Source: Bartonella sp. AU16XJBT (lineage in GTDB: Bacteria; Pseudomonadota; Alphaproteobacteria; Rhizobiales; Rhizobiaceae). From it: a stretch of DNA of 64,000 bases. The stretch covers positions 158,104-222,103 of the forward strand of contig NZ_JAQITF010000003.1 of the NCBI RefSeq assembly GCF_028618665.1, in the 5' to 3' direction. This document shows, one piece after another, positions 42,526 through 51,951 of the stretch. Made by a program: the position numbers and the translations under genes. A model generated the notes under the pieces. The model ran no database searches. It had not been told where the DNA came from and saw nothing but the letters and a program-made list of their open reading frames with translations. Each line of letters starts with the position of its first letter. The first letter of the stretch is position 1.

Positions 42526-43740
42526 ATGAATATTAAATCCCTCTTTTTAAGCTCTACAGCAGCTTTTTTAGCAATTTCTGGAGCACATGCTGCTTCAACA
42601 GTTGTTGCTGAACCTGAGCCTGTAGAATATATTCGCGTTTGTGATGCCTACGGAAAAGGATATTTCTATATCCCTGGAACAGAAACCTGCATGCGTTTGT
42701 CAGGAAATGTCCGTGCTGATTTTATCGGCGGTGATAATATCGATGCAACCACCGAAACTGAACTAAAAAATAAAAGAAAGACCTATGGCTCGTCATCACG
42801 GCTTACCCTTGTTTTTCAAGCCGCTTCTGAAACAGAAATGGGAACCCTTCGCTCATATGCAAGAATTTATTCAAACTGGAGTAATGGTAAAGATAACGCT
42901 GGTGCAAGACTTGCAGCCGCGTACATTGAATTGGGTGGTTTTCGTGTAGGTCTTGACGATACCATTTTCAACAGCTGGACTGGTGGTTATGGAAATGTTC
43001 TCAATGATGACAGCATAGCGCCTGCCGGCACAACTCGCACCAATTTTATTTCCTACACCTTTAATGGTGATGCCGGTTTTTCCGCTATTATCGGCGTTGA
43101 AGTCGGCAATAATACAGATCCTCTTCCTGGCGTAGCAGAGGAAAGAGACTTGCAAGGAGACTATATTGAAAAAGATGGAAAACTTATTCCTATCACGAAA
43201 GATACTCGTCCAAGTAAAGCAATTAAGAATTACACCCCCAATGTGGTTTTGGGTATAAAGTTTATGCAAAAATGGGGTGGTTTTTCAGCCGTTGCTGCCT
43301 ATGATGCTTACTACAAAAAGTGGGCTGGAAAAGTACGTGCAGATTTCAATGTTAACGATCGTTTCAACCTATGGGTAATGGCTGGCTATAAAAATGGTTC
43401 TGATTACTACACAGTAAACGCAGATGATGAGTTATCACGAAAAAGCACAACGATCTACGCAAACTGGGGCGGTAAATGGGCTGCTTGGGCGGGTGCTACT
43501 TACAAACTCACGCCAAAGGCAGATTTAAATGCTCAAATTTCTTATAGTGCTGTAAAAACCTTTGCAACGTCTGTCAATATTGCATACACGCTGGTTCCAG
43601 GACTTGTGATTACCCCTGAGTTGACCTATGTTTCTTGGAACGATGACCGCCTTATAAAGGATACAAATGATAATGAAAAACATTTCTTTAATGGAAAAAG
43701 TGCTTTCCAAGGTATGATCCGTTTACAGCGTTCATTCTAA
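42526..43740 (+). CDS. Outer-membrane porin, Omp43/Omp2b type
   Basis: A 404-residue alphaproteobacterial porin (porin_2 family) forming trimeric beta-barrels in the outer membrane. The signal peptide MNIKSLFLSSTAAFLAISG is cleaved after AHA. The mature N-terminus has the family block EYIRVCDAYGKGYFYIPGTE with two conserved cysteines, TCMRLSGNVRADF, and the barrel ends in the canonical terminal Phe (IRLQRSF). ATG 42526 is preferred over 42481 by the signal peptide and a GGAG site. A strong terminator follows. Confidence 0.93.
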   Translation: MNIKSLFLSSTAAFLAISGAHAASTVVAEPEPVEYIRVCDAYGKGYFYIPGTETCMRLSGNVRADFIGGDNIDATTETELKNKRKTYGSSSRLTLVFQAASETEMGTLRSYARIYSNWSNGKDNAGARLAAAYIELGGFRVGLDDTIFNSWTGGYGNVLNDDSIAPAGTTRTNFISYTFNGDAGFSAIIGVEVGNNTDPLPGVAEERDLQGDYIEKDGKLIPITKDTRPSKAIKNYTPNVVLGIKFMQKWGGFSAVAAYDAYYKKWAGKVRADFNVNDRFNLWVMAGYKNGSDYYTVNADDELSRKSTTIYANWGGKWAAWAGATYKLTPKADLNAQISYSAVKTFATSVNIAYTLVPGLVITPELTYVSWNDDRLIKDTNDNEKHFFNGKSAFQGMIRLQRSF

Positions 43741-43761
43741 TTTTATTCAGCTACAGCTTTG

Positions 43762-43797
43762 AAAAACTGGCAACATACGTTGCCAGTTTTTATTTTT
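43762..43797 (+). terminator. Rho-independent terminator of the porin gene
   Basis: The stem AAAACTGGCAAC / GTTGCCAGTTTT (4-nt loop ATAC) is followed by TATTTTT, 21 bp after the porin stop. Confidence 0.9.
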
Positions 43798-45049
43798 GAA
43801 ACCAAATATCATGAGCAGCCTTTTCTGATACGTATTTTCTTATCTTTCTGACAAAAACGACTTAGTTTCACAAAAATATTCTCAAGAAAAGTTAACCTTA
43901 TGAGCTTGATAAAACAACTTCGCACGGCGTTACCCATCAATTCAAACAATCTCTTCCCTGCTCTTTAAAGCGTGCCCTCTTGCTTTATTACCCTATTGAT
44001 CTCTCTTTTTGTAATTTAACACCTAACCTTTGTAATTTAAGGCATAATCTCTCAGATAAGTCCTCCTCTGAATATTCAGTTTAACCGCACTGAACAAGGG
44101 ACATCATCCCCCTCAAAGAATGAAGATCCCTAACCGCATTAGTTTGTAAACAATCCGATTGCTTTAGGAAGACCACTTAGCTGATTACTTATGATTCACT
44201 TGCACAAAGCTCTACAGACAAATCCCCCCCCTGAATATTTGGCATTCTATTTTTAAAATGCTTAAATTAAATGTTGTACTCTTTATGTCCATGTATCACC
44301 ATCTTCAATGACAGTGTTTTACAGCATCATAGAATAAGACATTGAAACAAAATAGAATATTGATTCATAACGACAATTCATCATTATTCAACTTGATTGA
44401 GACCCTTTAATACCGTAAGATTTTCTCATTTCACTTTTCTCTCTGTTGAATCAATCAAAACCACTTGCTTGCACATCACAAGCCGGTGGGCATATGGATA
44501 AAAGTTATACAAGAAAGAACAACAAATGCCGGTGAATCATTTCAAGTATCAAAGGCTATCGTGTGATATTGAAAGCAAGCAAAATGTATAACAGTGCCGA
44601 CTTGCTCTCTTATGAAACATAAGGATGATGAGGCACAAGAGACAACACACTTTACAAAAAATTTTATAATCTTTACGAAGGCGCTTGTAAAATCTGTGCG
44701 TGTGACACACACTGAAAAATATTTTTTAAAACGAACAGGTAAACATACACTAAAAGTCTATTTTGTTTGAGGCATTCTATCTTGCATGGCAGCATGCCTC
44801 CATTATACTCAACACCTTAACTTTGCACGTTTTTAAAGGAAGCAGAATATAAGACAAAGAAACAACAAGGCTTAATCTCTGCAAATCATAAAGTTTTCTA
44901 TAGAGTTATATTTCCATAAAACGCCTTATGATTTTAAAACAATAAATGCTCTTTTTTACATAAAGCCAACCAGCAAAAAGCAAGCTCTCTTAAGAAAAAA
45001 AACGCTCAAACGTAATCCTAACCATATTTTCAATTAAAAAACATTGAAT
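43798..45049. other. Long non-coding region with a recombinase relic
   Basis: About 1.25 kb without an intact gene. It carries the weak integrase relic listed at 44524-44780 and the shared upstream flank at 44440-44520. Nothing else recognised. Confidence 0.45.
44524..44780 (+). pseudogene. Heavily eroded integrase relic
   Basis: The sequence reads MPVNHFKYQ, then KASKMYN, SADLLSYE in shifted frames, parallel to the start of the 33.0-kb relic (MNHFKYQ, DKVYDGANLRFYE). The downstream half has only scattered similarity. Assigned through its homology to the better copies and shared upstream flank. Confidence 0.4.
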
Positions 45050-45856
45050 TTACGGAAAATATTTATCAACCAATGCATAAAGAATTGCCACTGTTTCAAC
45101 ATCGAGAATCCCATCATAATTTTCTTGACGAAAATGAAGTTGAAAAGCTCGGATCAAATTTTTGTATCCTATTTCAGTACATGCAGCTGAAGTATCATAG
45201 CCATAACATTTTAGCTTCGCCAAAACCTCCTCTTTGGAGGGAAAACTCTTAGAGAATTGTTCTTGATAATGGCTCTTTAGTTCATCATCATACCATGCCC
45301 CTATACCTGCCCTATAAAGTTCTTTCCATGGAAAAGCTGCTCCCGGATCACTTTTTCTCCCAATGGCAATATCACTATGCCCCACCACATCCGTTGGCAT
45401 AATATCGGGATAGCGTTGAAGAATATTCAATGCAAGCTCTTTAACGGCATCAATTTGTATTGGATTATAAGGGGGAAAGCTAAACGCCTCGCTATGATGA
45501 TCCACTAACTCAACGGTCTCTTCTGAAGCATCAGAATGACCGGTCGCTAAATTAACGATTTCAATCCCAATAGATGCATCATTGAGATGACTGTGCCCAG
45601 CCCATGAACTCACACCCGCATGCCAAGCACGCTCATTTTCATCAACCAGATTAAAAATACGCATATCCTTAAATCCAGCCTCACGATATGTCTGCTCTGA
45701 AGGATCAGGAACAAGATAGTGTGCACTAACCTTTTCCCCTGTAAGGGCCATAACCGAGGCATTAAAATTAAGAGATGTATAATGCATGACAAGAAAACGA
45801 ACGCGACGATTAAAACTCTTGACAGAACGATAACTGTTGTAATCAATCCGATACAT
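45050..45856 (-). CDS. N-acetylmuramoyl-L-alanine amidase (Amidase_2 + peptidoglycan-binding)
   Basis: A 268-residue zinc amidase of the AmpD/AmiD type that cleaves the MurNAc-L-Ala bond. H25 (VMHYTS), H160 (VVGHSDIAIGRKSDPG) and D170 fit the metal ligands, with GIEIVN (E99) in the active-site region. Residues about 195-265 form a PG_binding_1-like helical domain (GYDTSAACTEIG ... FRQENYDGILD). No clear signal peptide is visible, so it may act in peptidoglycan recycling in the cytoplasm or be exported otherwise. Confidence 0.9.
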   Translation of the reverse strand: MYRIDYNSYRSVKSFNRRVRFLVMHYTSLNFNASVMALTGEKVSAHYLVPDPSEQTYREAGFKDMRIFNLVDENERAWHAGVSSWAGHSHLNDASIGIEIVNLATGHSDASEETVELVDHHSEAFSFPPYNPIQIDAVKELALNILQRYPDIMPTDVVGHSDIAIGRKSDPGAAFPWKELYRAGIGAWYDDELKSHYQEQFSKSFPSKEEVLAKLKCYGYDTSAACTEIGYKNLIRAFQLHFRQENYDGILDVETVAILYALVDKYFP

Positions 45857-46730
45857 AAAAGCCCTTCCTTTTTCGCTTTAAAAGACCACCTCGTATCACA
45901 ACAAATAGGACGCGAACCGTTGAAAAAATGCAATGAACTTGCCATTTAGATACTAAGAATTGCGTCAAAAATTTGTTCATCCACAACATCAACACTCTTA
46001 ATCAACAATCAAGACCCATTTTTATTTCTCCTCACACACGCATAAAATGTTTTTGACAACATCCAAAAACACGCCGCATCAAATATTTTCCACACAAATT
46101 CCCACATAATGATCAATCGAAAATAAAAGCGCAAAACGATCACTTCTTAAATCTTCGCATCTTACAGAAAAAAGAACTGTTCCTGTTATCAAATTGAGAA
46201 ATATCTCGCCTTGAAGCAAACACGTAACTATCGTGTAATCTAAACAAAAGCATAAAGGAAAAACTTTATGAGCTCTTTACAGCAATTTATGACCAGATAA
46301 CTGAACGGCACAGATTTGCAATCAACGCTTCACGGACATATTTTTCAATAAAATTTGCAAAGCTTTTCTATCAATGACACTGCTTCTTGTCTTTTCACAA
46401 CAACTCTTTCTAATTTACAAAGAATATCGATTATTTACAAAGTTTAAGAAACACATAGTTTCTAGATTACTTTCATATGCTCTTAAATAAAAGATAACAT
46501 ATTCATTTATAACGACCATTAATCTTTTTTGCTCATCTTAGATGGAAGAGCCAAATACAGTCAAATTTCTTTTATCTTAAATCTTCTTATATTGAATCAA
46601 CCAAAGCCATTCATTTGCACATCAAAAGCAGAAATGAACATAGAGATAAAAGCCACTAGAGATAAGAAGTAAAAATACTTCTCATAATAGACAAAAACAA
46701 CATTGTATGATGCATATATCTTATCCTTCT
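45857..46730. other. Non-coding region with shared repeat flank
   Basis: About 870 bp without a recognisable gene. At 46590-46640 it holds TTGAATCAACCAAAGCCATT and following bases matching the flank of the integrase relics at 40.7 and 44.45 kb, but no integrase coding remains. Confidence 0.45.
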
Positions 46731-47199
46731 CTAAATAGCAAAATCCATTGCAACATTGAGCGCTAGAAAAGTGTTACCACGAAAATCCAATCGAGCATAA
46801 ACCTTCAGTATTTTCGCTGATAATATAAAAATAAAAGGCTGCTGAAAACCAATGAGGGATCTTACGGGACGTCTATCCGCAAACAGACCTAACTTTTGGC
46901 ACCAGAGAAGAACAGGAGAAAGATATGAAGACTGACGCTCTCTTAAATGAGGAGCCAAGTTCTTTTTCTGCCTCTCCTTGATCTGTTACAGCACCAAGAA
47001 AAAGAGCATCGCATTCAGGAGTTTTTTACCAAGCCACTTGAAGAAGACAAGCCCCTTCCTGCTTGCAACATTTCCACCCCATATCACCATAAGTGAATTC
47101 AATGGGCAACAGTCATGGGCTCTAAGACCTTCAACGCGCTCCCTCACGGATTTCTGGTCCCAGCCCATCACTCGAGAACACAAGAACTTTCTTTTTCAT
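46731..47199 (-). pseudogene. Relic of an isopropylmalate/tartrate-dehydrogenase-type gene
   Basis: ATG 47199 overlaps the hydrolase stop (ATGA). It opens with MKKKVLVFSSDGLGPEIREG, the N-terminus of the LeuB/tartrate-dehydrogenase family. After stops and frameshifts one finds WGGN, CDALFLGAVTDQG, QKLGLFADRRPVRSL and KILKVYARLDFRGN, the next conserved family blocks in order. The C-terminal half, including the catalytic Tyr/Lys and metal-binding Asp, is gone. Confidence 0.65.
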
Positions 47200-47927
47200 A
47201 ATCCCTCCATCCATTCACGAACGATTGCATTCGTCATAACAGGATTATCATCCCACAAACGCGTACCAGCCCCAGAAATTATTCGATATTCATGATTAAC
47301 ACATTGGCTTTTTGTTTGATTATCCACCGTTGCCAGTTGTGATTTTTCCCCCACTAACGCTAAAAACTTTCCCTTATACTTAACAATCTCATCTCTAGCA
47401 TCCAATGCCAATAAGAGTTGAAATCCTCTTGTCATTCGTTCAATGGCCAGGCCTTTTTGATCTTGTGGAATTTCCAAGGCAACTCTTTTTTTCACAACGC
47501 CAGAAGGATGCATAAAACCATTGAGCATTTCCAAAGCACCCAACAAATCATTATTTTCTAAGTGAATCAAAATATCTCCAAGGCGTTGTTGCAAAAGCTT
47601 ATCTGGATAACCGGGTGCATTGACAGCAAGTACCGCTTGAACATTGGAAAGCCGTGCTACCAATATTTGTACCAACATGCCAGCCATCGAAAATCCCACA
47701 AGCACCGCAGGCTCTTTAAAATACTTGTCCAATTTTTCTATTATAAAAGATACCGTTTCGATAGCAGAATGATTGAGAAAATGAGCACTCTTAGGAAAAA
47801 GCGAGAGTGTATCCAGCAGCGTCACTTGAAACCCTTTTGTCTCGCATAGCTTTGTCAATGGAGAACAAAAAGCACCCCCATCCCAAATTGGCATTACAGG
47901 AGAAAGAATAACAACAGGAAGACTCAA
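47196..47927 (-). CDS. Alpha/beta hydrolase
   Basis: A 243-residue alpha/beta-hydrolase-fold protein. The nucleophile elbow is VGFSMAGM (Ser near residue 100). An oxyanion-side SPVMPIWDGGAF lies near the N-terminus, and a late His (CVNHEYRIISGAG) is the possible catalytic base. It starts with TTG at 47927, directly after a short upstream frame. The decayed dehydrogenase follows by an ATGA overlap, so it belonged to a small catabolic operon that is breaking down. The substrate is unknown. Confidence 0.75.
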   Translation of the reverse strand: MSLPVVILSPVMPIWDGGAFCSPLTKLCETKGFQVTLLDTLSLFPKSAHFLNHSAIETVSFIIEKLDKYFKEPAVLVGFSMAGMLVQILVARLSNVQAVLAVNAPGYPDKLLQQRLGDILIHLENNDLLGALEMLNGFMHPSGVVKKRVALEIPQDQKGLAIERMTRGFQLLLALDARDEIVKYKGKFLALVGEKSQLATVDNQTKSQCVNHEYRIISGAGTRLWDDNPVMTNAIVREWMEGL

Positions 47928-48095
47928 TTAATCAATTCCTTCCCTTGCTTCAAAAAATACATTAGAGCCAACACGCTGTCCCCCAAATGTCATGAAAATA
48001 CGGGTATGTTGAAACGCTACACCCACAAAATCCTCCCATAACAGCCAATTTGTCAAATCCAAACGAAGCTTATGACCAATTTTAACCCCTCTCAA
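47928..48095 (-). pseudogene. C-terminal fragment of an unrecognised upstream gene
   Basis: A 55-residue open frame (RLDLTNWLLWEDFVGVAF, GGQRVGSNVFFEAREGID) ends in TAA immediately before the hydrolase TTG start. It looks like real protein but lacks a plausible start and N-terminal domain. Probably the tail of a lost first operon gene. Confidence 0.35.
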
Positions 48096-48190
48096 TCAAA
48101 CAACTAAATAAAAAAAATCATTCAATGAGAAAGTCCCCATTTGTGTAAAACATCAGAAATATTTATGCATAATACTCTCTATCATTTCAC

Positions 48191-49399
48191 TCAGCTTACT
48201 TCTGAAGTCATAAAATGACGCGCTTTTTGAATATAAATGATAAAACCAATCATGCAACACACTGCTAACAAAGTTGCCATAGCCCGTGGGCTATGACCAG
48301 AGATTTTTCCGATAACCGCTGCACTGAGTGCCGCACTTCCTAATTGCAAAGAGCCCATAACACCAGAAGCCGCTCCCGCAGCTTTTGGATGCGATGAAAT
48401 AGCCAGCGCTGTCCCTAACGGCAATAAAAAACCATTGCCAAAAGTAAGAACAGCAATAGCCATAAAACTTGTCACAAGAGGCCATGGACTTAGATACATT
48501 TGCAAAGCAAAAAGCACACCGCCTATAACAAAAATAATATACCCTCTCCCCACAGTCTTTTCCATAGACTCGCGTTCAAAAAACCATCGCGCTAAAAAAT
48601 TCCCTAAAATATAGGGCAACGAGACACCAATATAGCTATAACTAATATGTATTGGCGATAAACCCAAAGTCGTGAGTAAAAAAGGCGACTCCACGATATA
48701 AGCAAAATAGGCAGCGTAAGAAAAACACGGAATAAGTGCATAAAAAATAAATTGTTTATTTTTAAGAACGCCCCAATATCCCTTCATAAATCCTACTGGA
48801 GAAAAAGGCTGTCTCTTTTGGGGAGGAAGAGTTTCGGTTAGCACAAAACAACACAGCAAAATAGTCAAGGATATAAAAAAGCTTAAAAAGATAAAAGTCG
48901 CCTGCCAATGAAAAACTTGTATCAAAAGACCACCAATAAAAGGTGCAAGTGCTGGTGACATTCCAATAAAAGGGAAAACAATCAAATAAAGTTTTCCTGC
49001 TGCTTTTTTATCCAATAAATCATTGATAATCGCGCGACTTAAGACAATCCCCGCACAAGCTCCAAGCCCTTGCAAAAAACGTAAGACAAGAAAAGCCTGA
49101 ATATGAATTGTATAAATTACGCTAATTGTCGTAAATAACCACAAGAATAAGCCTAACAGAAGTGTTTTTTTACGCCCAAAATTATCACTCAGCGGTCCAT
49201 AAATAAGCTGTCCAAGTGCCAATGCAAACAAAAAAACGGCCACCGCACTTTGAATTTGAGATTGTGTCACTTGATAATACTGACGCATATCTGCCAGTGC
49301 TGGTAAAAAAATATCGGTAGAGATCAATCCCCCTGTCGATAAACACACAATAAGTATAATAAATTGCAAAGTATATTTACTATTCATAAATAAAGTCAC
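48191..49399 (-). CDS. MFS multidrug transporter, Bcr/CflA type
   Basis: A 402-residue 12-helix drug:H+ antiporter. Signatures are STDIFLPALADMRQYYQV after helix 1, QLIYGPLSDNFGRKK (motif A), FLQGLGACAGIVLSRAI and a late GAASGVMGSLQLG motif. Members export drugs, cysteine and dipeptides. It stands alone on the minus strand. Confidence 0.9.
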   Translation of the reverse strand: MTLFMNSKYTLQFIILIVCLSTGGLISTDIFLPALADMRQYYQVTQSQIQSAVAVFLFALALGQLIYGPLSDNFGRKKTLLLGLFLWLFTTISVIYTIHIQAFLVLRFLQGLGACAGIVLSRAIINDLLDKKAAGKLYLIVFPFIGMSPALAPFIGGLLIQVFHWQATFIFLSFFISLTILLCCFVLTETLPPQKRQPFSPVGFMKGYWGVLKNKQFIFYALIPCFSYAAYFAYIVESPFLLTTLGLSPIHISYSYIGVSLPYILGNFLARWFFERESMEKTVGRGYIIFVIGGVLFALQMYLSPWPLVTSFMAIAVLTFGNGFLLPLGTALAISSHPKAAGAASGVMGSLQLGSAALSAAVIGKISGHSPRAMATLLAVCCMIGFIIYIQKARHFMTSEVS

Positions 49400-50426
49400 A
49401 CTTTTAAAGTTATAGATTGAATATAATCAATTAAAAATAACAGATATAATTACACTTTTTCTTATATATATAAATAATCATAATTAAAAGTGTTATTATT
49501 TTACTTTATCAAATTAAATTTCTATTATTTTTTAATCAATAAAATTTTATTCTACATGCTTCACAGGCAAAAATTTACCCCATGAATAAGCTTTTCTTTA
49601 ACATACACTTTGCTGTAATCTTCCGCTTCTTTTTTCATCAATATCATAAGCAAAAGCACACACTCTCTCCACAGCAATAATGCCACTTTCTATACACGAT
49701 TCATCAAAGTTGATCGATAAAATGCAAAGTAGAAAAACAATCTCTGACGTCTCTACCCCCAAAAAAACTATGGTATAAATACAGCGTGTAACACAACAAT
49801 AGCTTAAAGAACCCTATCAACATACATCATTATTGTAAAGCGTTTAAGTCTATCAACTCATAGAGTATAATGACACTTCTGCAAAACACTAAAAAACCCA
49901 ATATCCAATATATTGTACTTATTTCATAAAAACTTTTTATTTAAGACAAACATAACAAAAATTACCGTCTCATTTATTGACAAATATTATAGAACAAAAA
50001 GTTAACACGCTTTCTTCTTTAACTTAATTCATAAGCTCTTATAATATTCTGAGTTGATATCTATTTTTGCCCTAACGCCTGACTTTCTAGCTCTGTTTTA
50101 TAAAACATTCCTCCCATAAAAACAGTAATATTCTAAGCATATATTCTACTTACTTTATAAGCTAGAGGCCAATAAACGACAGCATTCAATTTTTCAAATT
50201 TATTCTCTCCCGTAAAAGATGCAATGATAATATACACCATAGGGAGAAACACGCCTTTCTTTAGGCATAAGTTAGAACTTTTGAATTGTCTATATACCAA
50301 CGTTTTTCCTCACATAACACAAACGTTAAAGCGCCTTTTCTATTCATTTTCAGCACCTATCCATCTATTTTGGAACATAATTGACAATAAGGCATTGTAT
50401 CTCCAGCATATTCAAGGAGATAAAAC
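49400..50426. other. Intergenic, no gene seen
   Basis: About 1 kb of very AT-rich sequence. No ORF with support, RNA gene or repeat recognised. It contains the leader regions of the two divergent neighbours. Confidence 0.5.
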
Positions 50427-51515
50427 ATGGAAACCCGCATTCCTGAAAACACACCTTTCGATACGAATTTTCTAGGGCAGACATCCCTAGAGACAGAATA
50501 TCCTTTTTTTCAAACACCCATTTCATGGTCCGCCATTTTTGCCGGACTGGTAACGGCTCTTGCAACCTCAATCTGCCTCTCTTTTTTGGTAGGAGCATTA
50601 GGATTGAGCCAAATGGATTTTACCTCTTCAACCCCTTTTGAAGGCTCTTTCCTCTCCTTTAGCATTGGCTCTCTTATCGTTATGCTGATAAGTCTTGCTT
50701 TGGGAGGCTTTGTGGCTGGGCGTTTTGCCGAAACCGCTGGGGTTCTTCATGGTTTCTTAACCTGGGCTCTCATAACACTTCTTATGACCCTCCAAGCCAT
50801 TCATGTGGTTTCAAGCACAGCAAAAATAGGAGCTCAAACAGCCCTAGAAAACAGCTCCATGATCGAAAAGACCATAGACAGTTTCAAAACAAATATTTCC
50901 CCCCTGCTTACAAAATTAAACAGTGAAGATTTTGCAAAGTTTTTGACAAAAAACAGCGATGGTGGCATCAATTTTGACCAACTTGGCAATGAATTGCGCA
51001 CCCTTCTCCATAAAAGCGATATACCTGCTCTCAACCCTGAGCGCTTAAAAACATCTTATCAAGCAGCACTCAATGATATTGGTTCTGCGATAACAGCTTT
51101 TAAAAAGGACCCTTCTCACTACCGCCAGACTTTAAAAAATCTTGGTGAACGTCTTTCTGATCGTGTAGAAGATCTCACGACAAAGTTTGATCGAGGCGAT
51201 ATCATCAATGCTCTCATAAAAGATGGCATGCCCCGTGCAGATGCACAAACAGCAACCAACCGTGCCCTTCATATTTATCAAAGTGCAGAGGAAAAAACGC
51301 AAAATGCGATAAAAGCGCTGGAAGAACGAGCTGAAAGTCTCTCTGACAATCTTGAAGATACGATCAAGGGTGCAAAAAACACAGCCACGAAAGTGACGAA
51401 CACAGCCTCAAAGATGGGATGGTGGGGCTTTTTAGGCAGTCTGATAGGCGCTTTTGTTTCCAGTATTTGTGGTTATTATGGTTACAGAAGCCGTAAGGAC
51501 ACTTTCAAGTTTTAA
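50427..51515 (+). CDS. Membrane protein with central coiled region, unrecognised
   Basis: A 362-residue protein. The N-terminus has three membrane helices (about 36-58, 73-98, 104-126), with ISWSAIFAGLVTALATSICL and a GGFVAGRFAE motif seen in alphaproteobacterial small membrane proteins of unknown role. Then comes a long cytoplasmic or periplasmic helical region (about 130-330), and a C-terminal membrane helix (WWGFLGSLIGAFVSSICGYY). AAGGAG precedes ATG. It is monocistronic with its own terminator. Possibly envelope stress related, but this is a guess. Confidence 0.65.
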   Translation: METRIPENTPFDTNFLGQTSLETEYPFFQTPISWSAIFAGLVTALATSICLSFLVGALGLSQMDFTSSTPFEGSFLSFSIGSLIVMLISLALGGFVAGRFAETAGVLHGFLTWALITLLMTLQAIHVVSSTAKIGAQTALENSSMIEKTIDSFKTNISPLLTKLNSEDFAKFLTKNSDGGINFDQLGNELRTLLHKSDIPALNPERLKTSYQAALNDIGSAITAFKKDPSHYRQTLKNLGERLSDRVEDLTTKFDRGDIINALIKDGMPRADAQTATNRALHIYQSAEEKTQNAIKALEERAESLSDNLEDTIKGAKNTATKVTNTASKMGWWGFLGSLIGAFVSSICGYYGYRSRKDTFKF

Positions 51516-51541
51516 GACTTTTACCTCTAAAGCAAACCGAG

Positions 51542-51571
51542 AAAAAGCTGCACGCATAGTGCAGCTTTTTT
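51542..51571 (+). terminator. Rho-independent terminator
   Basis: The stem AAAAAGCTGCAC / GTGCAGCTTTTT (5-nt loop) ends in a T-run, 26 bp after the membrane-protein gene. It separates that gene from the peptide/JmjC cluster. Confidence 0.88.
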
Positions 51572-51737
51572 GTGAAACTTTTTTGATCACTCTAAAATTC
51601 AACCCTCTTATTTAAAATGCTCTTTGCAATCAACATTGTATTTGATAAAAATAAAATCCATGCTAAGGTGAAATGAATGGTAATCTTTTTATTTTGGTTA
51701 TCAGTGATTTTTTTATCAACTATAAGGGGGGAAATAT

Positions 51738-51887
51738 ATGAATATTTCACTTAATGAAGTAGAAGATGTTATTGAATTGGCTGCTGAGGAAGTTGTGCCA
51801 ATTGTGATGAATAGTAAATATGCTCAGCGCAGCAATGTTCAAGTTTATCAAGATGAGCTTGATATGAATGGTTTGTTGGAAGTTTAA
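51738..51887 (+). CDS. 49-residue acidic peptide, candidate precursor/substrate
   Basis: ATG 51738 follows a strong AAGGGGGGAAA site and opens 49 codons: an acidic helical front (MNISLNEVEDVIELAAEEVV, roughly 1-20) and a back half with NSKYAQRSNVQVYQDEL ending LLEV. No membrane segment and no cysteine. It sits 64 bp before the JmjC oxygenase gene on the same strand. The layout of acidic leader-like front plus polar core-like tail next to a peptide-type oxygenase is reminiscent of ribosomally made, modified peptides. This is inference. It could also be a small regulatory protein. Confidence 0.5.
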   Translation: MNISLNEVEDVIELAAEEVVPIVMNSKYAQRSNVQVYQDELDMNGLLEV

Positions 51888-51951
51888 TGATGTATTGTTG
51901 ATGCAAATCTTCTTATACATCCAACTTTAAAAATTAAGCTTATTTAATAGC

